The translations under genes and the position numbers were made by a program. From Parastagonospora avenae f. sp. tritici 18332-5 (taxonomy: Eukaryota > Ascomycota > Dothideomycetes > Pleosporales > Phaeosphaeriaceae), in NCBI GenBank assembly GCA_022559985.1, contig JAFJTR010000011.1, positions 434,001-498,000 of the forward strand: a stretch of DNA of 64,000 nt, in the 5' to 3' direction. The stretch's first letter is position 1, and each line of letters starts with the position of its first letter. This document shows positions 43,560-56,939 of the stretch, in pieces. Under the pieces are notes generated by a model. It saw nothing but the letters and a program-made list of their open reading frames with translations. It searched no databases and was not told where the DNA came from.

Positions 43560-46500
43560 TTATCCCTTTTGCTGGCCCTCGACGAAATCAAGCGCGGCTT
43601 CCGTTTGAACAACATCAATACTACTCGTCTTGTTGCTGTAGCTCACACCGTAACACTTGTCTGCGACGAGAACCATTTCAGGCCTGAAGGTAGTGCAGAT
43701 GAACTGTCCACCGCCTTCGCCCGTCCGACCGCCTTGTCCGCTGAGTTTCTTCAGCATCTCGGCGACGGCGGTACGGTACTGCGCGTCGAGGTTGGCGTCG
43801 ATTTCGTCGAAGAGGTAGAAGGGTGCTGGATCGCACTTCTGGATGGCGAAGATGAGCGCGAGGGCGCAGAGTGACTTTTGTCCGCCAGACAATTGCGAGA
43901 TGCGTTGTTGTTCGTCGTGCTTCGAGTTGAATGACACGGCAATTGACACTCCAGTGTATTCCGCGACCTTGCTGCCCTTCTTCGCTTGCGTCTCTTCCTC
44001 GTTGTCGCTGCCGCTCTTGTCGTCGTCATCGGTACCACCGCGGACATCAGCGTCGGATCGCCTTTTGATAATGAGACGACCTTGGCCGATAGGCACGAGC
44101 TCTTGGAACACTTCTTGGAATGCCTGGGCGACTTGTCGGAAAGTACGCGCGATAGCTTCGTCTTTGCGCTGGTCGAGCACGGCGATGAGGTTCTCAATTG
44201 ACTTTCGTGAAGTGTCGAGTTCAGCACGGCGGTCGATAAGGGTCTTGCGCTGGCGGGTCCAGCTCTCGTATTGCTCAAATGCCTTTTTGTTGACGTGTGC
44301 GAATTGCTTCTGCGCTGATGTGGCTTTCGTAAGTTCTTTGGCGATCTGTTCCATAGTCAGTATTTACCTGTAATCCACTGAGATGTGCCCATACCTTTGT
44401 AGCATCCCATCTTGAGTACTTGCGATCGACATCCTCTGGAAGGGTGCCAAGGTTGCGAATCTCTTTTCGCACCTCGTCGAGCTGGGCCTTGTAACGACTT
44501 CGATCCGTGTCCTTGCGCGATATTTGCTGTTCATGCTTCTCCATAGCAGCTGCAAGCTTTCGGTTGCTCGACTCCTTCTCAGCCTTGGTCTCCTCCAGCG
44601 CTCCGAGCTGCGTTCGAATCTCCTCGATCTGGGCGTCGGTCTCTTCGATCTGCTGATCGATGTTTGCAATAGTCTTGTTGATGGTGGCAAGCGCACGCTT
44701 GCAGTCTCGTAGCCGCGTCGACTGGCTGTTCGATCCGCCTGCACCACCATGCTGGGCAAAGAGGCGATCAAGGTTCGGCTGCAGATTCTCGCTTAGATCT
44801 AATTCTGCCTGAATCTTCTGGGTTTCGAGTGCAGTACGCTCTTCCTGGACCCTAGCGAGCTGCCGCCTCAGATCTTGTACAGTCTTTGTGAGTGTAAGCA
44901 GCATCTGCTCTTCATCTCGTGACAGAGCCTTCTTGAACTCGGACTTGATCTCTGCCTCCCAATCTTCTTGTTGCGCACCCAGCTGATTAATTGCAGATTG
45001 CAAGTCTGCTGCCGTCTTCTGCTTTTGCGCCAGAGTGCTCTTGGTGTCTCTCAGTGCATTGATCTTCACACGTAGTTCCTCTCGCATCGGCTCAAAACTA
45101 TCCTCGCCTTGCCGTCTTGCATGCTCACGCCTCAGCACCTCGCTTTGCGCGGCTGTGATCTGCTGTCGTTTTTGTTGAACTTCTCTGTCGAGCTCCTCCC
45201 TGCGTTGCTGGAGTTCCTCGACTGAAGTGCGGCACTCGACCATCTTTCGGTATGCGGCAAGCTTCGAGTTGTTTGGATCGTGGTAACCTCCTCGATATTG
45301 CCCCTTTCGCGATGCATTGTCACCATCAGGAGTGTATGCTCGCACGTTGAATTGCTTTGCGTTGCTTTTACATGCATCGAGTGTCGGACAAATGACAATC
45401 TTAGCGAAAACATGGCGGATGGCGTCCTCGAACTGCTCGTCATAACGGAGCTTGGGTAAAAGAGGTTGCATGTCGCTCCTTGTTGGAAGATTGAGGTCGG
45501 GGGCGTGTATGCGGTTGAGCGGAATGAATGTTAAACGTCCAGCCTTATCTTTTATAAGTCTATCGATGAGTTTCGTCGATACCGAGTCGTCATCTACCAC
45601 AACATTGAACATGGCGCCCTCAGCTGCATTTTCAACGACAGTCCGGTACTGCTCAGGAACCTCAAGCAAGTCGGCAATGGTGCCGTGTACGCCAGGCAAT
45701 GGACTCTCTCTCTGGTATCGACGCAGTGCTTCGAGACCATTTGCAGTACCGCGATCGAGCAAGCGCGAGCATCTCTGATCGGCTCTGCGCCACTCATCTT
45801 CAGCGGTCCTGAGCTGGGTGCTCACCTTGTTCTGCTCTCGGGCAAGGTTTTTGTGCTCGTCGTCCAGGGCCTTGTGCGCATCCTTTGCTTGTTCAACCTT
45901 TGCAGCAAGATTGACGCTGGCGTCGCCCTCACTTTCAATGGTAGATCGCAAGTCGGTGATCTCGTCTTCGAGTCTCTTGATATCGCCTTGTAGCGATTGA
46001 ATCTCCTCGTTAGTAGACATCAAGACGGCCTTCTTGCGACTCAAGTTGGCGTTGGTCTCCTCGATTTCTGTCTGCAGAGCTTCGTCTCGTTGGCGCTTAT
46101 TACTGTAGAAAGCGGTGCGGCCTTGTTTCTCCTCAAGGCGCTTGCGGTGGGCTTCTGAATCCCGCAGTTGTTCCGCCATAGCAGCTTCCTCTTCCTGCTT
46201 TGCCGTGTATTCTGGTAGCAGCCGCTCGAGGTCAGTTTCGCGGGCACGGATTTGCTGCTGGATAGCTTTGGTTTCTTTGTCGCGCGAGCGCTTCGCTTGC
46301 TCAGCACCGGACTGACCATCTTCAAGCGCCTTGAGCTCCAGCTCGATCTTCGCTTTCTCCAACGTGGCTGATTTGCGATCGCCTTCAAATTGCACACGAT
46401 CTTCACGAAGTACCTCTAAGTCGCCGCGGCGCTGGATGATGTCGCTATCGATTTGTTGGATGTCTGCTTCGTTCTTCATGAAGATAGCTTCATTGTGCTC

Positions 46501-47313
46501 CCGTGTGTCGCGTCCCTGCTCCTCAAGCATGTCGATGTTCTCGATCCGGCCTTGAAGATCCGCCTCCTCGCGAGACTTCATGGTATACAAAAGCGATCTC
46601 CGCTCTTTGTCGTTCTTGCTCCATGCTTCCAGTTCCTCTTTCTCGCCCTCGAGCTCGTCCAAGCGCTCATTGATGGTCGCCACCAGGCTGTCGGTGTTCC
46701 TGCATTTGCTGTCGGTGTCGGCTAGCAGCTTCAGACTGTCGGCACGGCGCGTCTCGTATACGTTGGATCCGGAGATCTCTTTCAGTAGCTTCAGCCGAGC
46801 AACATCGCCCATGCGCGTGAGGTCCGAGATACGGCCTTGCGGGACAATGTAGTATGGATTCGAGCGCGAGAAACCGGCCGATTCGAGTATCTGTTGTACC
46901 TCTGCTTTCGTGGCATTCTTTCGATTGACTGAGTACTCGTCCTTCTTTGCGCCAATGGTCCTACGCAAGAAGAACTCTGGCTTGCCCGTCTGGAAGCGAT
47001 CCTCTGTGTTGTCGAAGCATACCTCGACATATGCGGACATGACGGCAGATCCAGAACCTTCGTGGAGCAGGTTTTGACGCTGCTCGCGACTGAGCATATA
47101 GTAGTCATCGCCCAGGACGAAGCGCACGGCGGCGAAGAAGTTGCTCTTCCCAGAGCCGTTGCGACCAACAACGACATTGCATTTCGGCGAGAAAGGCTCC
47201 ATCTGCGTCTGGTCCTTGTAACTAAACGACACCAATCAGCAATTGATGATTACTAGTCATCATGTAACTTACCTCTTGAAGCCCTGGATGGTGATCTGCT
47301 TGATGTACCCCAT
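43560..47313 (-). CDS. SMC3: cohesin subunit SMC3
   Basis: Structural ATPase of cohesin, which holds sister chromatids together in the nucleus. It has about 1,217 residues, the usual size, from exons 47273-47313, 44395-47221 and 43560-44345, with introns of 51 and 49 nt. The short first exon encodes MGYIKQITIQGFKR. Walker A is GRNGSGKS at residues 33-40. The GAKKDEY segment (about 106-107) contains the paired lysines acetylated by Eco1 in other species. Two long coiled coils flank a hinge (ERESPLPGVHGTIADLLEVPE; VYTPDGDNASRKGQYRGGYHD lies at its end). The C-terminal head has the ABC signature LSGGQKSLCALAL and Walker B FYLFDEIDANLD. No lesion is seen. Confidence 0.97.
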
Positions 47314-47634
47314 TGCGACGGCTGAGCGCGAGCGTGGCGCGCGCTGACTGTAGATGAGGAGATATTCTTATGAAGTGGCCGCACTTGCGGTGTATATGCG
47401 ATCGCGTATGGGAGCTTTAGGACATAGCGGGGCAACGGCGGTGGTGCGGTGGGCGTGAATGATGGCCAGCTGGGACCATTCGATTCACGACGCGCTTCGC
47501 GACGCGACTTCAACGCCAAGCATCTTCGTCACGCTAGTGCCTGCCACCTTCCCCGCATACATCACTGGATGACACAACACTCCAGGGATGAATCATCATA
47601 AGCGGACTTGCATGTGGTTTCATTGCTTACACAG
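47314..47634. other. intergenic spacer
   Basis: This is the SMC3 promoter and the 3' flank of the Zn2Cys6 gene to its right. Nothing else is seen. Confidence 0.5.
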
Positions 47635-49029
47635 CTACAACACATGTTCTACTTCACGTAGTCTTGACTGCCTCCGCTGAATAGTCTCTAATGCTATATT
47701 ACTGATGCCACGCATGCTTCCCTGCGCCCAACTCCGAAAGCAGCCAATCGCTATCAAATTCTGCTTCACAAGGGGCGCATGGAGTGCAACCAGGAGCAAT
47801 GGCGCTGCCATGCGCATGTATGCACATCCGACGGAACAGGTCTGCAAATACAGCGCAGCCTGAAGTATGCTTCGGCAGTCATCCGCAAGGCCAGAATGCG
47901 ACGCCGCATGTTGTGGTCCAATCAAGAAGAGAAGGACACGCGCAGCGCTGAAGTATGCAACAGTGAGGGCCGTGAAGGCATCGCGGAAATGTGTCGTGTT
48001 GGTGGATGGTTCGTGCCAGGTCAGAATTTCACCACTTCGCGTAGCTGACTCGGTACACTCGTCCCATAGACTCTTGATCTCATCTTCGAAAACTTGGACA
48101 TCTTCAACATCGAGTACATGTGTTCGTTCGCTTCTCGCGACCAATGACTCCGCTTTGTTGTTGTAAATATCTGCCAGCTTCGTGAATTGCGTTGTCAGCC
48201 GTTGGAAAATTGGTAGCTCGTCGTAGTCCAGCGCGTCATGCAATATCTTCTTCACATCAATAGCCGTCCTTTCCCCATTCGAAGTCAGCTGTGCAAATGC
48301 CAACTGCGTGCGAATATGAAAGAAAATCTGGCACAGGACACCCTCTGAGCACTGCCTCGGGTCTGTGACCTCGAACATCTTCGCCGCGCCATATACATGT
48401 GACTGATACGCATCCACGTTGGTAGCTTGCATCGCCTCAATGAAACTAAACAACACGCTCGTTGAAATCATATGCAAAGTGACCGCCTTCGCCGCGCTTC
48501 TCGATCGAGCGAGGGCTCGACCATGTCGTTGAATAGCCCGGCCGTACAAATCCCACGCATGACGTGCGAGGGCAGGATTTTTCGTCTCGGTAGCGCAGTA
48601 GGAAAAGGCAGTAGCCTGCACTGCGAAAGTGAGTGCATCGTTGGTCCCGTCCACAGAGAGTTGTGGGAGACGGTGTAGCCAAGACTTTTTATTGCGTATG
48701 TCCTTTCCATCTCCTTCAGATGTAAAGTGTGATAGGAAACGATCATAGAATGCTTCTGTCACAACAGCTTGTTGTGATATCCGGTCAAACTTGACCTGAG
48801 GTCTGACCGCTTCGAGCTTAGGGACTGGCTTTACGTCGACAGACAGCTTTCTTCTCCGCTTCTGCATTCCATGGCGAGCTTTCTTGGTCATGTCAATGAA
48901 CAGTGGTCCGTCCTCCAATCCGGGGCATTCAATGCCGAATTTCTGGCACATCAAGCATCGCGGTAATGTGGCGTCGCATTTGATACGTTTTCTCCGGCAG
49001 ACAGCACAAGCTCTAACTCGCGAAGTCAT
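47635..49029 (-). CDS. Zn(II)2Cys6 transcription factor
   Basis: Fungal-specific regulator of 464 residues, single exon. The N-terminal binuclear zinc cluster has six cysteines at 8, 11, 18, 25, 28 and 35 (CAVCRRKRIKC, then CLMCQKFGIEC), followed by a basic linker (KKARHGMQKRRRK). The rest is a helical region of the Fungal_trans_2 type, with AYQSHVYGAAKMFEV and HIRTQLAFAQLTSNG. It is divergent from a second Zn2Cys6 gene 1.6 kb away. Target genes are unknown; no pathway genes adjoin it directly. Confidence 0.9.
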   Translation of the reverse strand: MTSRVRACAVCRRKRIKCDATLPRCLMCQKFGIECPGLEDGPLFIDMTKKARHGMQKRRRKLSVDVKPVPKLEAVRPQVKFDRISQQAVVTEAFYDRFLSHFTSEGDGKDIRNKKSWLHRLPQLSVDGTNDALTFAVQATAFSYCATETKNPALARHAWDLYGRAIQRHGRALARSRSAAKAVTLHMISTSVLFSFIEAMQATNVDAYQSHVYGAAKMFEVTDPRQCSEGVLCQIFFHIRTQLAFAQLTSNGERTAIDVKKILHDALDYDELPIFQRLTTQFTKLADIYNNKAESLVARSERTHVLDVEDVQVFEDEIKSLWDECTESATRSGEILTWHEPSTNTTHFRDAFTALTVAYFSAARVLLFLIGPQHAASHSGLADDCRSILQAALYLQTCSVGCAYMRMAAPLLLVALHAPLVKQNLIAIGCFRSWAQGSMRGISNIALETIQRRQSRLREVEHVL

Positions 49030-50649
49030 TTGTGCTTGTTAAGAACGAATATACAGCTTGGGGTAAAAGAAAGTAAGCTGTCATGTACATCGAGAAGGGT
49101 GTGTGAATTGCGGATGTCAGCAACTACACGCTAATTTCTGCGCTAGCAAAAGTTTCCATATCGGGAAAGGTTAGTGCGGAAATACAAAATTAGACACCTG
49201 GGCAGGCATCGTCGCTCATGATTAGAACTAGAAACCTTGTACAGGTCTTTGACATATCACGATGAAGGAAGCCCGCGTGGGTCCAAGCATGTATTCAAAT
49301 CTCTGCCAATTTGCCTAGATAGTGTGACATATCGCAGTCGCACTCAAGAATGACGAGCGAGCCAACCATCGGGACTACTACAGATCATCAACAGCCTACA
49401 TCATGCAGCATTACTCGATAAGGGTGGTTGTACAAATCTAGTGTCATTACGAGAGGAGCTTATATGCTACGTTTTGATGTTTGCGATCTGTGGTCAAGTG
49501 CTGATGGATGTTTCTGCCGGTGCCACTCCCGAGTTCGCGATGGAGCACAAGCGCGGTGGCGGAGTGATCGTCGTTTCAAGCGCTTCATGGCGACGTCATC
49601 TTCAACCTTGAACAAATTCAAAAGCGACGACTTGCCCCATCAGGTCAAAGAGCATACCTGAGAACGAATCTTTTCTTGATACTTGCAGCGTTGGTGGAAG
49701 TTTTACAGTTCTTTAAGACCAAGTGCAAAGGTACAGCAGTCGCAATGTTACCTCGTTATGCAGCCTCAGTTTCCAAGAAATCAACTCGGCAATATCTCAG
49801 GGCGAACGGGAGGTATACTGCATCGTTGACGCTCTCATGGGCCGCATAGGCCCGGTTCTGGCTGTAAGAGTTGGATAAGGTCTACGCATGGGGCCTGGCG
49901 TGCTGTGGTGTCACAGCGATGCCCAGCAACGAAGACCGACGGCCGTTGACATGCCTGTTACGTACAATATGACGACAAAGAGACTTGCACTTGCTCGAGA
50001 ACGTGAAGTAGCTTCTCCGGATTGTAACGGCAGCTCCGTTGCATAATGTTCGGCGACTTTTCGATACGTTGAATGGCCGTTGGAAGTACCCTCGCCATAT
50101 TGCGAAGGAGCGGAATCTCGAGAAGTTCCCCGTCTTCAGCGACATGGCATAGGCTGTTCCAAGATTAGATTCAACTTTCTACGTGTGTTTTGGTAAGTGG
50201 TGGGAAAATGCATCTAAATGCGGGTCGTTACTTGCTTGATTGATCAATTCGTCCTCCTCGGAGTTCCAAGGTGGCTGCCCATCTCAAGGGCGACTGCGAC
50301 AACGATCCTTCCTGCATCAGGCCTTTCGTAAAAGCAGAACATCGACCATGCTTTGCCACGAAATCCTGCCAGCCTTACGCAATGGTTCCACACAGTCGCG
50401 CGTACATGCTTACCTATCGACCTTGTGGAGATTGGCCTCCAAGAAACACGACAATTTGGTTTTGATTTGATCATTCCATAATTACTGATAACGCCTGCAG
50501 GTGGGCAGGCGTTTTGCCGCATACCACGTGACCGGATTTCGCTACTGACTTTGCTTCCCAAGGTCATATCGCCCATCGGTGTGCAGCACATTCACGAAAC
50601 AACATCCACAAAGTAGCAGCATACACACTTTGTAATACCGCAGAGCAAC
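49030..50649. other. 1.6-kb divergent intergenic region between two regulators
   Basis: This holds the promoters of two divergent Zn2Cys6 genes. No gene is recognised; frames at 49428 and 50244-50591 lack domains. Confidence 0.5.
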
Positions 50650-53600
50650 ATGTCTTCAATTAGCGGCGCTCCGGGTCATGGAAAAATTGCTATTCCCAGG
50701 CTAGAACGAGGTGCACCGCCCCCGCTGCCTGCACCTAAGAATACCGAGCGGAGACCGGAGGATCGTGTGTACGTTATGAAGCTGCACGTCTAAGTATTTT
50801 CCGAACACTGATCAGTCCCGAATAGAGTACGAGCTTGTGAGGCATGTCGGAAACGAAGTTGGTAATCCTCGAGGAGTACATTTGACCTATCGCTTACGTC
50901 CACAACCAGAAACCAGATGCTCTGGTGAAACCCCATGTATTCACTGCGTATCCAGTGCCACAGATTGTATATACGGGCAAGCTCGGCGCGATCGCCTCAG
51001 AGAGTGCGCATTTACTTGTTCCAAGAAGCAAACTCCTTTATTGGTTGCTAACGAGATCTAGAGCAATGGACCGGAACCAAGCATTAGCCAGCCTATTACG
51101 AGATATGAGCAATCGCGTGAACGCAGAAGACAGAAGAAGGATCAGAGACGCACTCGATGATGTAAGCTCAACTTTCGCCATTCTCGACCGTCTGTGGTCA
51201 ATACGATGTTTTTACTTATTGTCATACAGGCAGACGACGACCTCAACTCCCAAGACACAAAGTCTACCCGCAAATTGCTTGGAAAGCGTTCTCGTGTCGT
51301 ATCTATTCGAAACGTAGGAGAAGAAGATGCAGAAGGCGGAGAGGCACACATCACTGCCTCTGTTGGGTCGAATGAAAATCTTGATCATCTGGGTGAAGAT
51401 TTACTGCGTAACCGTGAATCAAGAGAAATAGGCTACATCGGGCAAAACTCGGAAGTTCAGTGGCTAAGCAGTGTGCAGCGCCAGACCGAGCACACCAACG
51501 TAGAGCCTCGCAATCAGTCGGGAGCATATGGGCCACCCGGTACAGGGCACAAGGATATTAACGCACGCAGTGAAGCTCTACATGAACGCCGAAAGAATGC
51601 TGAGGAGCAGGGGGAGGATGCATCGGCCAGGCACGCCGCCGACACCACCTTCTATCTCGACAGTGACGAGATCGATTTCGACATCGTTGTTGACGCATAC
51701 GCAGACCCGGAAGCTGATGTAGCAAAGCGACTCTTTGACTGTTACATCGATACTGTACACCCTTCCTTTCCCTTGGTGAGTCTCTTTCTGAGCGTCGTTT
51801 CATAATGTGACCACTTACTGAGGATGTTCTCTAGGTGCCTGAAAAGTTTCGAGAACAGTTCCACACATACCACAACAGCCTCAAATATCATAGCAACCTT
51901 GACCCAGATGATCCGGACAAGAAGAAAGGAGCCCGCGTGCCCAAGAAATGGCGTGCACAGCTAAACCTGCTCTTCGCCATCGGAGCTAAGCACTCGCATC
52001 TTGTAGGTGCCGAGTGGGCTGGGCCTGAGCGAGACGACATCATGTACATGCTTAGAGCGGTATATCTACTCGGACTGAAGGACAGTGTCATGTTTGTCTC
52101 AGAGCCTACTATCGAAACCGTGCAGGCGGTACGTGATCTATATTGCATCTCAGCGACTAAGCTGCACATACTGACAAACATTGCAGATCGGAACGCTAGC
52201 GTTATACTTCCTCGGCATAGGCTATGTAAGTCGAGCGTGGATTATGATAGGAGTATCAATCCGTCTCGCACTGGCTCTCGGGCTCCACCTTCGAAATGAG
52301 GATCCAAAAGCAGAGGTCTCGAGGAAGGAGATGCTCGGGCAAACTTGGTGGACGTTACATTGCGTCGAGTGTCTGCTTAGTGCCATCACCGGAAGGCCCC
52401 CTACTATCGCCTACGAAGATTGCACAGTCAGTATACCCGGAGAACAAGAGCTATCTCGAGGTGACCTTCCAGCGAAACGAACCAATATCGAGCCAGAAAT
52501 TACCACAAAACCAAGGCAAAATTCTGGAGATCGGCACCAATCCTATTCACCAGGCCGTTATGCCGTGGATCATATCAAAATCACCATCATCATTCAGGAA
52601 GTGCTTATCAATTTGTATTCACCTCGCACTGCGGCCAAGTCATGGCTAGTGGTTCAAAGCCATATGTCAAATGCCCTGGACAAGCTTGCAGAATGGCGCA
52701 AAGAGGCTATACCCACCATTTCCCGGACTTACAACAGAAAGAATAAGGCAGTGCATGAGCGCCAACAATTCCTCCTCAGGGCGGAGTTTTGGAGCACGAA
52801 GATGCTCATCACGCGGCCTTGCCTTTGCAGGATACAGCAACGTATCCCGAATGAGAGCGCCACGTCTGCCAACTTTAATGCAGCCAATGCTGAGGAATGT
52901 GTTGGAGCCGCGATAGAGATGGCGAAGCTGTTCCCGGACGAGCCAGACCTCGACTTCATCTACAGCCAAGGACCATGGTGGTCAGTGAATCGTCTCAGTA
53001 AGTCCCCTCCCGATGCATTCCGTGTCTGCAACTCACATTGCTCAGTCATGCAATGCATAGCCGTGCTTTTGCTAGATGTGACTTTCCAGCACAAGGACAC
53101 CGGAAGCACCAACCCGAGTGACATCGCATCGATCAAGAAAATGATGCGGTGGCTGCGCGCCATGAAGCATAATGACCCGGTCTCTGACAAAGCAGACAAA
53201 GTCCTGCGGAAAATCCTCGAACAAGTTGCACCCAGTTTGCAAACTATGGCAAAGGATCTTCTTGCGTACAATGATGGACAGACCATGACTTGGCAGGTCA
53301 CCACTCAGCGGTGGTTGGAGGAACACTCGGCCATGCAGAACGACGATTCATCGCAGCTTTACGGGTCTATGCCACCTTCCAACGTCCAAGGCATGGGCGC
53401 AGACTTCCCCCAGCACCAGGAACAGCGAAACCAGGAACACCAAAATCAGGAACGGCAGCAATCCTGCGACTTTCGACACGGCGAGGACCAGTTTTCGGCA
53501 ATGCAATCCAGCCCTGCACAAATGACATTTGGCAACCCGTTCTTCTTGCCTTTCGACCAGCATGTGCCGTTTGCAAACATGCAAAATCTGTGGGCAGACT

Positions 53601-53710
53601 CGGGGTCTTTCAATGAGTTCGACTTAGATTGGGCGAGTTTGGACATGCCACAGGATGAGCAGGCGGGGATGGATCAGGATCAGAATATGGCTTATGGTCA
53701 TGACAATTAG
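50650..53710 (+). CDS. Zn(II)2Cys6 transcription factor with Fungal_trans domain
   Basis: Predicted regulator of about 886 residues from eight exons: 50650-50768, 50826-50857, 50910-51003, 51062-51161, 51230-51775, 51835-52128, 52187-52997 and 53046-53710. All phases agree. The 32-nt second exon and its neighbours assemble the zinc cluster C44-x2-C47-x6-C54-x5-C60-x2-C63-x6-C70 (ACEACRKRKTRCSGETPC). A middle homology domain follows, with FDCYIDTVHPSFPL, IGTLALYFLGIGYVSRAWIMIGVSIRLALALGLH and RRK-like EMLGQTWWTLHCVECLLSAITGRP, typical of Xyr1/XlnR-like and amino-acid-type regulators. The C-terminus is Gln/His/Met-rich. The missing regulated genes prevent a target guess. Confidence 0.9.
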
Positions 53711-56700
53711 TGCCGATGTCGCAGAATCAGAGAGCGTGTATCGGGTCAGTGGATTTCTTCCGTATGGTGTGCTTCAATAGCTTCTCTAAACGTATCTAGA
53801 CTGAAAACCTTGCGCCTGATATTACTGGTATCGTTAAAGTCATTGTGCTTCATTACGCGCTGGCAACATACAGTACCGGTTCTCCCCGTCCCATTCCGTC
53901 GCCTCGAGCCTCGCACACCACGCAGACAAAATGCGCGTCATAGCAAGCACCTCTCAAACCCACGCGCAGTCTCCGCCTGTCACTTAAGCCCGTACACTCA
54001 GACAGGCGTGAAAACCTCACCTCGCCGTGACATATACAAGTCGCCGTCTCAAGACGATCACGGGGCACGACCCAGAATCCCAAGTGACAAATTAAGATTC
54101 AAAGGAAACTAGAAGACCGACCGACGTCATCATAGCGGTAAAATCTCCGATCTGCAGATCGTGTACCGTGCCCAAATGTACCCCACAGACATGGATAAGT
54201 GTTTAGGCCCGGCTCAGGCCTACAGATATAGTTCAGCAAGGTGGACTTTTGACATGTCGGTGACAGGCGCCACTTCGGGCGCGTCCATGGGATTAGTGAG
54301 AGTTGAACGGTGGTTGGCGGTGAGCGCCTCAGGAAACCGAAGAACTGACCGTTGGATGCGGAGGCGAGGATCGTGATCGGAGGTGACGATCTTGAGATGT
54401 TTGAGGTTGTAGACACCGCGAAGGATTTTTGTCGAGCTCCGCGTGTACACCGAAGTGGATCCGGAGAGAGAGGCTCATTGCTGGAAAACGAGGTCGGCAA
54501 CGAATGCCCAATTGAAGATGCCGACGCGTTGGGTAACAGCGTAGACGTATTGGGGTGATCCTTGCTGCCAAATGGTAGACTAGTCAACGAATTCGGCGAA
54601 TTGGTATGCTTCGGCAGTTTAGCGCCCCTCCGACAAGCGGTGTACAGCGGTGAACGCCTTAGAATTTGGAAATGGCGAAGAGTTTCGTGTAACGCTCGTT
54701 TGATCCTGTCGGTCTGTTGATGTGCCGATAGTTGCAGCTAATTCTCAACGGTATCTGGTGTAAATTTTGAGTTTTGTAAGCGCCCATGATACTACATGCC
54801 CGAAGTTGTATAGAAAGACTGCCTGCTGGTATATCACTGGTCATGTATCATGTGATCGCATTGTGTGCAACTGTCATGGAAGGCGAAAGAAGTAGAGCGA
54901 GGGAGGTACCTGATGGTCCAGAACGTGCAGTCCCTCATACAAGTCGTGCGACATTGAAATCGACTCAAACATTCTGCAAGATTTCGAAGTTCGCATAAAT
55001 TTCGTCGCAAATAAGATGTAACTTCATACACCCACAAAGTGAAATCGAGAGTAGGCTACAGATATTCGGTCCAGCTTCCCGGACAAGTAAACCTGGATCA
55101 CTCCTTTACGCCTGCAGGACGAGAAGGTTCAAGCCACATAACATGAAAGTGACATCGGGCTGGACCGAAACTTTGGCCATCAGGGGTCCAGGTGACACGA
55201 GCTGTCACAAGGTTCTTAGTCAGATAGTGAGAGCCGCACACAATAGAGGCGCGGTTTTGGATGATACCAGCCTCAAGAGCCCAATACAGCAAATTCAGAA
55301 GAACAGCTTGCGTAAGCGCGAGTAGTGGAGTTTGGGGCTGATGTCAGTTACGACTCGATTTCAGCCTGGTTGCACTCAAAACAGTCCTGCGCGGCGTATT
55401 TGACAAGCTGGGTGGGTCCGTTATTTTTGACTTGGTGGTCAGAAGCAGGCCACCCCGACGCTTCAAGCGGCCGGAAACAAGTATTTCTACGAGCGCCGGG
55501 CAGCGGGCGCTAGCTGAAGATTGGCGAGTGAGCTTTCTAATGGATCAGATGGTAATCTGCCATGGCGCATCCTTCGCGCACGCCTGCCATTGTAAGGAAG
55601 TGCTTGCAATGAGTTTGTAAACACAATATTTGGCAGTCCCGTGGTGGTGTTGGGTGGGCCAGAACCCGTGGCCGTCATGTGAAACTAGCATCCACCGCGG
55701 ATGTAGTCCATGATCGTTTGAAGGTACTCGAAATGAGCTATTGTGTCTAAATGGTATGGTCAGCCGTCAAAAGCATGTACCAAACTAATGTTCACGCAAG
55801 CACGCCTCGTCACCATCCCTGCAGGACGCGCAGGCCGAAAGTGGCATATCCAAGGGAGCTTCGAATCAGTCAGCCGCCTGCAAGGGCACAGGCGAGCGGT
55901 GTGGCAGCAGATGCAGATATATGGACACCTAAACGAGGGTGAGGCTGGGCACACATAAAGGTTGTAGAAGAAGGTTGGTGTTGTGATGCAGCCACTTCCC
56001 GGGGTCGCGCGCTTGGCGATGCTCATGTAATTTTCTCCCCACCACCTCGGCATGGGTACTTCGCCAGTTCACTACACATGTACAACTCGGGCAATTGTGC
56101 TGCCGTTCTCCAGTACAAACCCGATCTTGCCCTTAGGACTGCATCGATCGACAATGGCCTGCATTAACGGCCGTCCTGACTTCCGTGTTGCGGGTCTGGT
56201 GGCAAGCCTCGTGCAGCCTAACCTAAGCTAAAATGGCTGCAGATGACCGGCAGAAAGAGGGTGTGGTGCGACTAGGGTGCGATTGGATCATCTGGGTATT
56301 CCACACCCACATGGCCAGTCATTCATTCCTCTGCGCCTTGGAATTCATACTCCTTCTGCCCATACTGGACTAAGCTTTCCGTGCTGATCCGCTAATGTGT
56401 GTGCCCTGCACCGACAAGGGCCCGGGGTGTGCATGAGGACCGCGTCTTCCATCTGCTCTCATGGTGCATATAAGTCCTGCATGAACCCCCATTGTCACGT
56501 ATCGCATCCGGAAACCTCGTGGAGGATATTGGAACACTGGGTTTCTTTCTCATAGTCCATCACTTCGTTGCCTCTGCCAGTCCTCCAAACTAGGCAGTCA
56601 CCCGTTTAGGCACTACTCCTCTATGAGACACCGCTTCTCTGAATCATAGCACGCGGCTCTCTGGTGCATCCCAAGCACCCGTCACGTATAAAAGTTATCC

Positions 56701-56939
56701 CCCCGCCAGCCTTTTCGCTGGCTCAGCTACTGGAGCTTCCCATCACTACCACCACACGGCTCCTAGGAATAGCCAGCAGTCTCACGCTGTGCTTATTTGG
56801 ATTAACCGGCCAAGCGCCGGGAGGGAAAAGACCAGTCACTACTAGCGTTACCGTCGTAAAGATCGAATCAAGTCAAAAAGCATCGCTGCCAATCCGCCAC
56901 CGTTCCCAAGTTCGAGCCATCAAAGATCTAATCGCAACA
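53711..56939. other. 3.2-kb gene-poor region
   Basis: No intact gene is recognised. The minus-strand relic at about 54220-54450 is listed separately. A frame opening at 56664 runs in phase into the hypothetical gene at 56940 and could be an N-terminal extension or leader. Confidence 0.45.
54220..54580 (-). pseudogene. possible relic of an F-box/leucine-rich protein
   Basis: One minus-strand frame reads KILRGVYNLKHLKI followed by LRIQRSVLRFPEAL, a leucine spacing seen in fungal F-box/LRR proteins. Just upstream, after an in-frame stop near 54478, the same frame has VGIFNWAFVADLVFQQ. Start, stop and domain limits are absent. It may be decayed coding sequence or chance. Confidence 0.25.

Noticed and set aside
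43986..44201. Plus-strand frames opposite SMC3
   Set aside because: They are antisense shadows of a well-supported coding exon.
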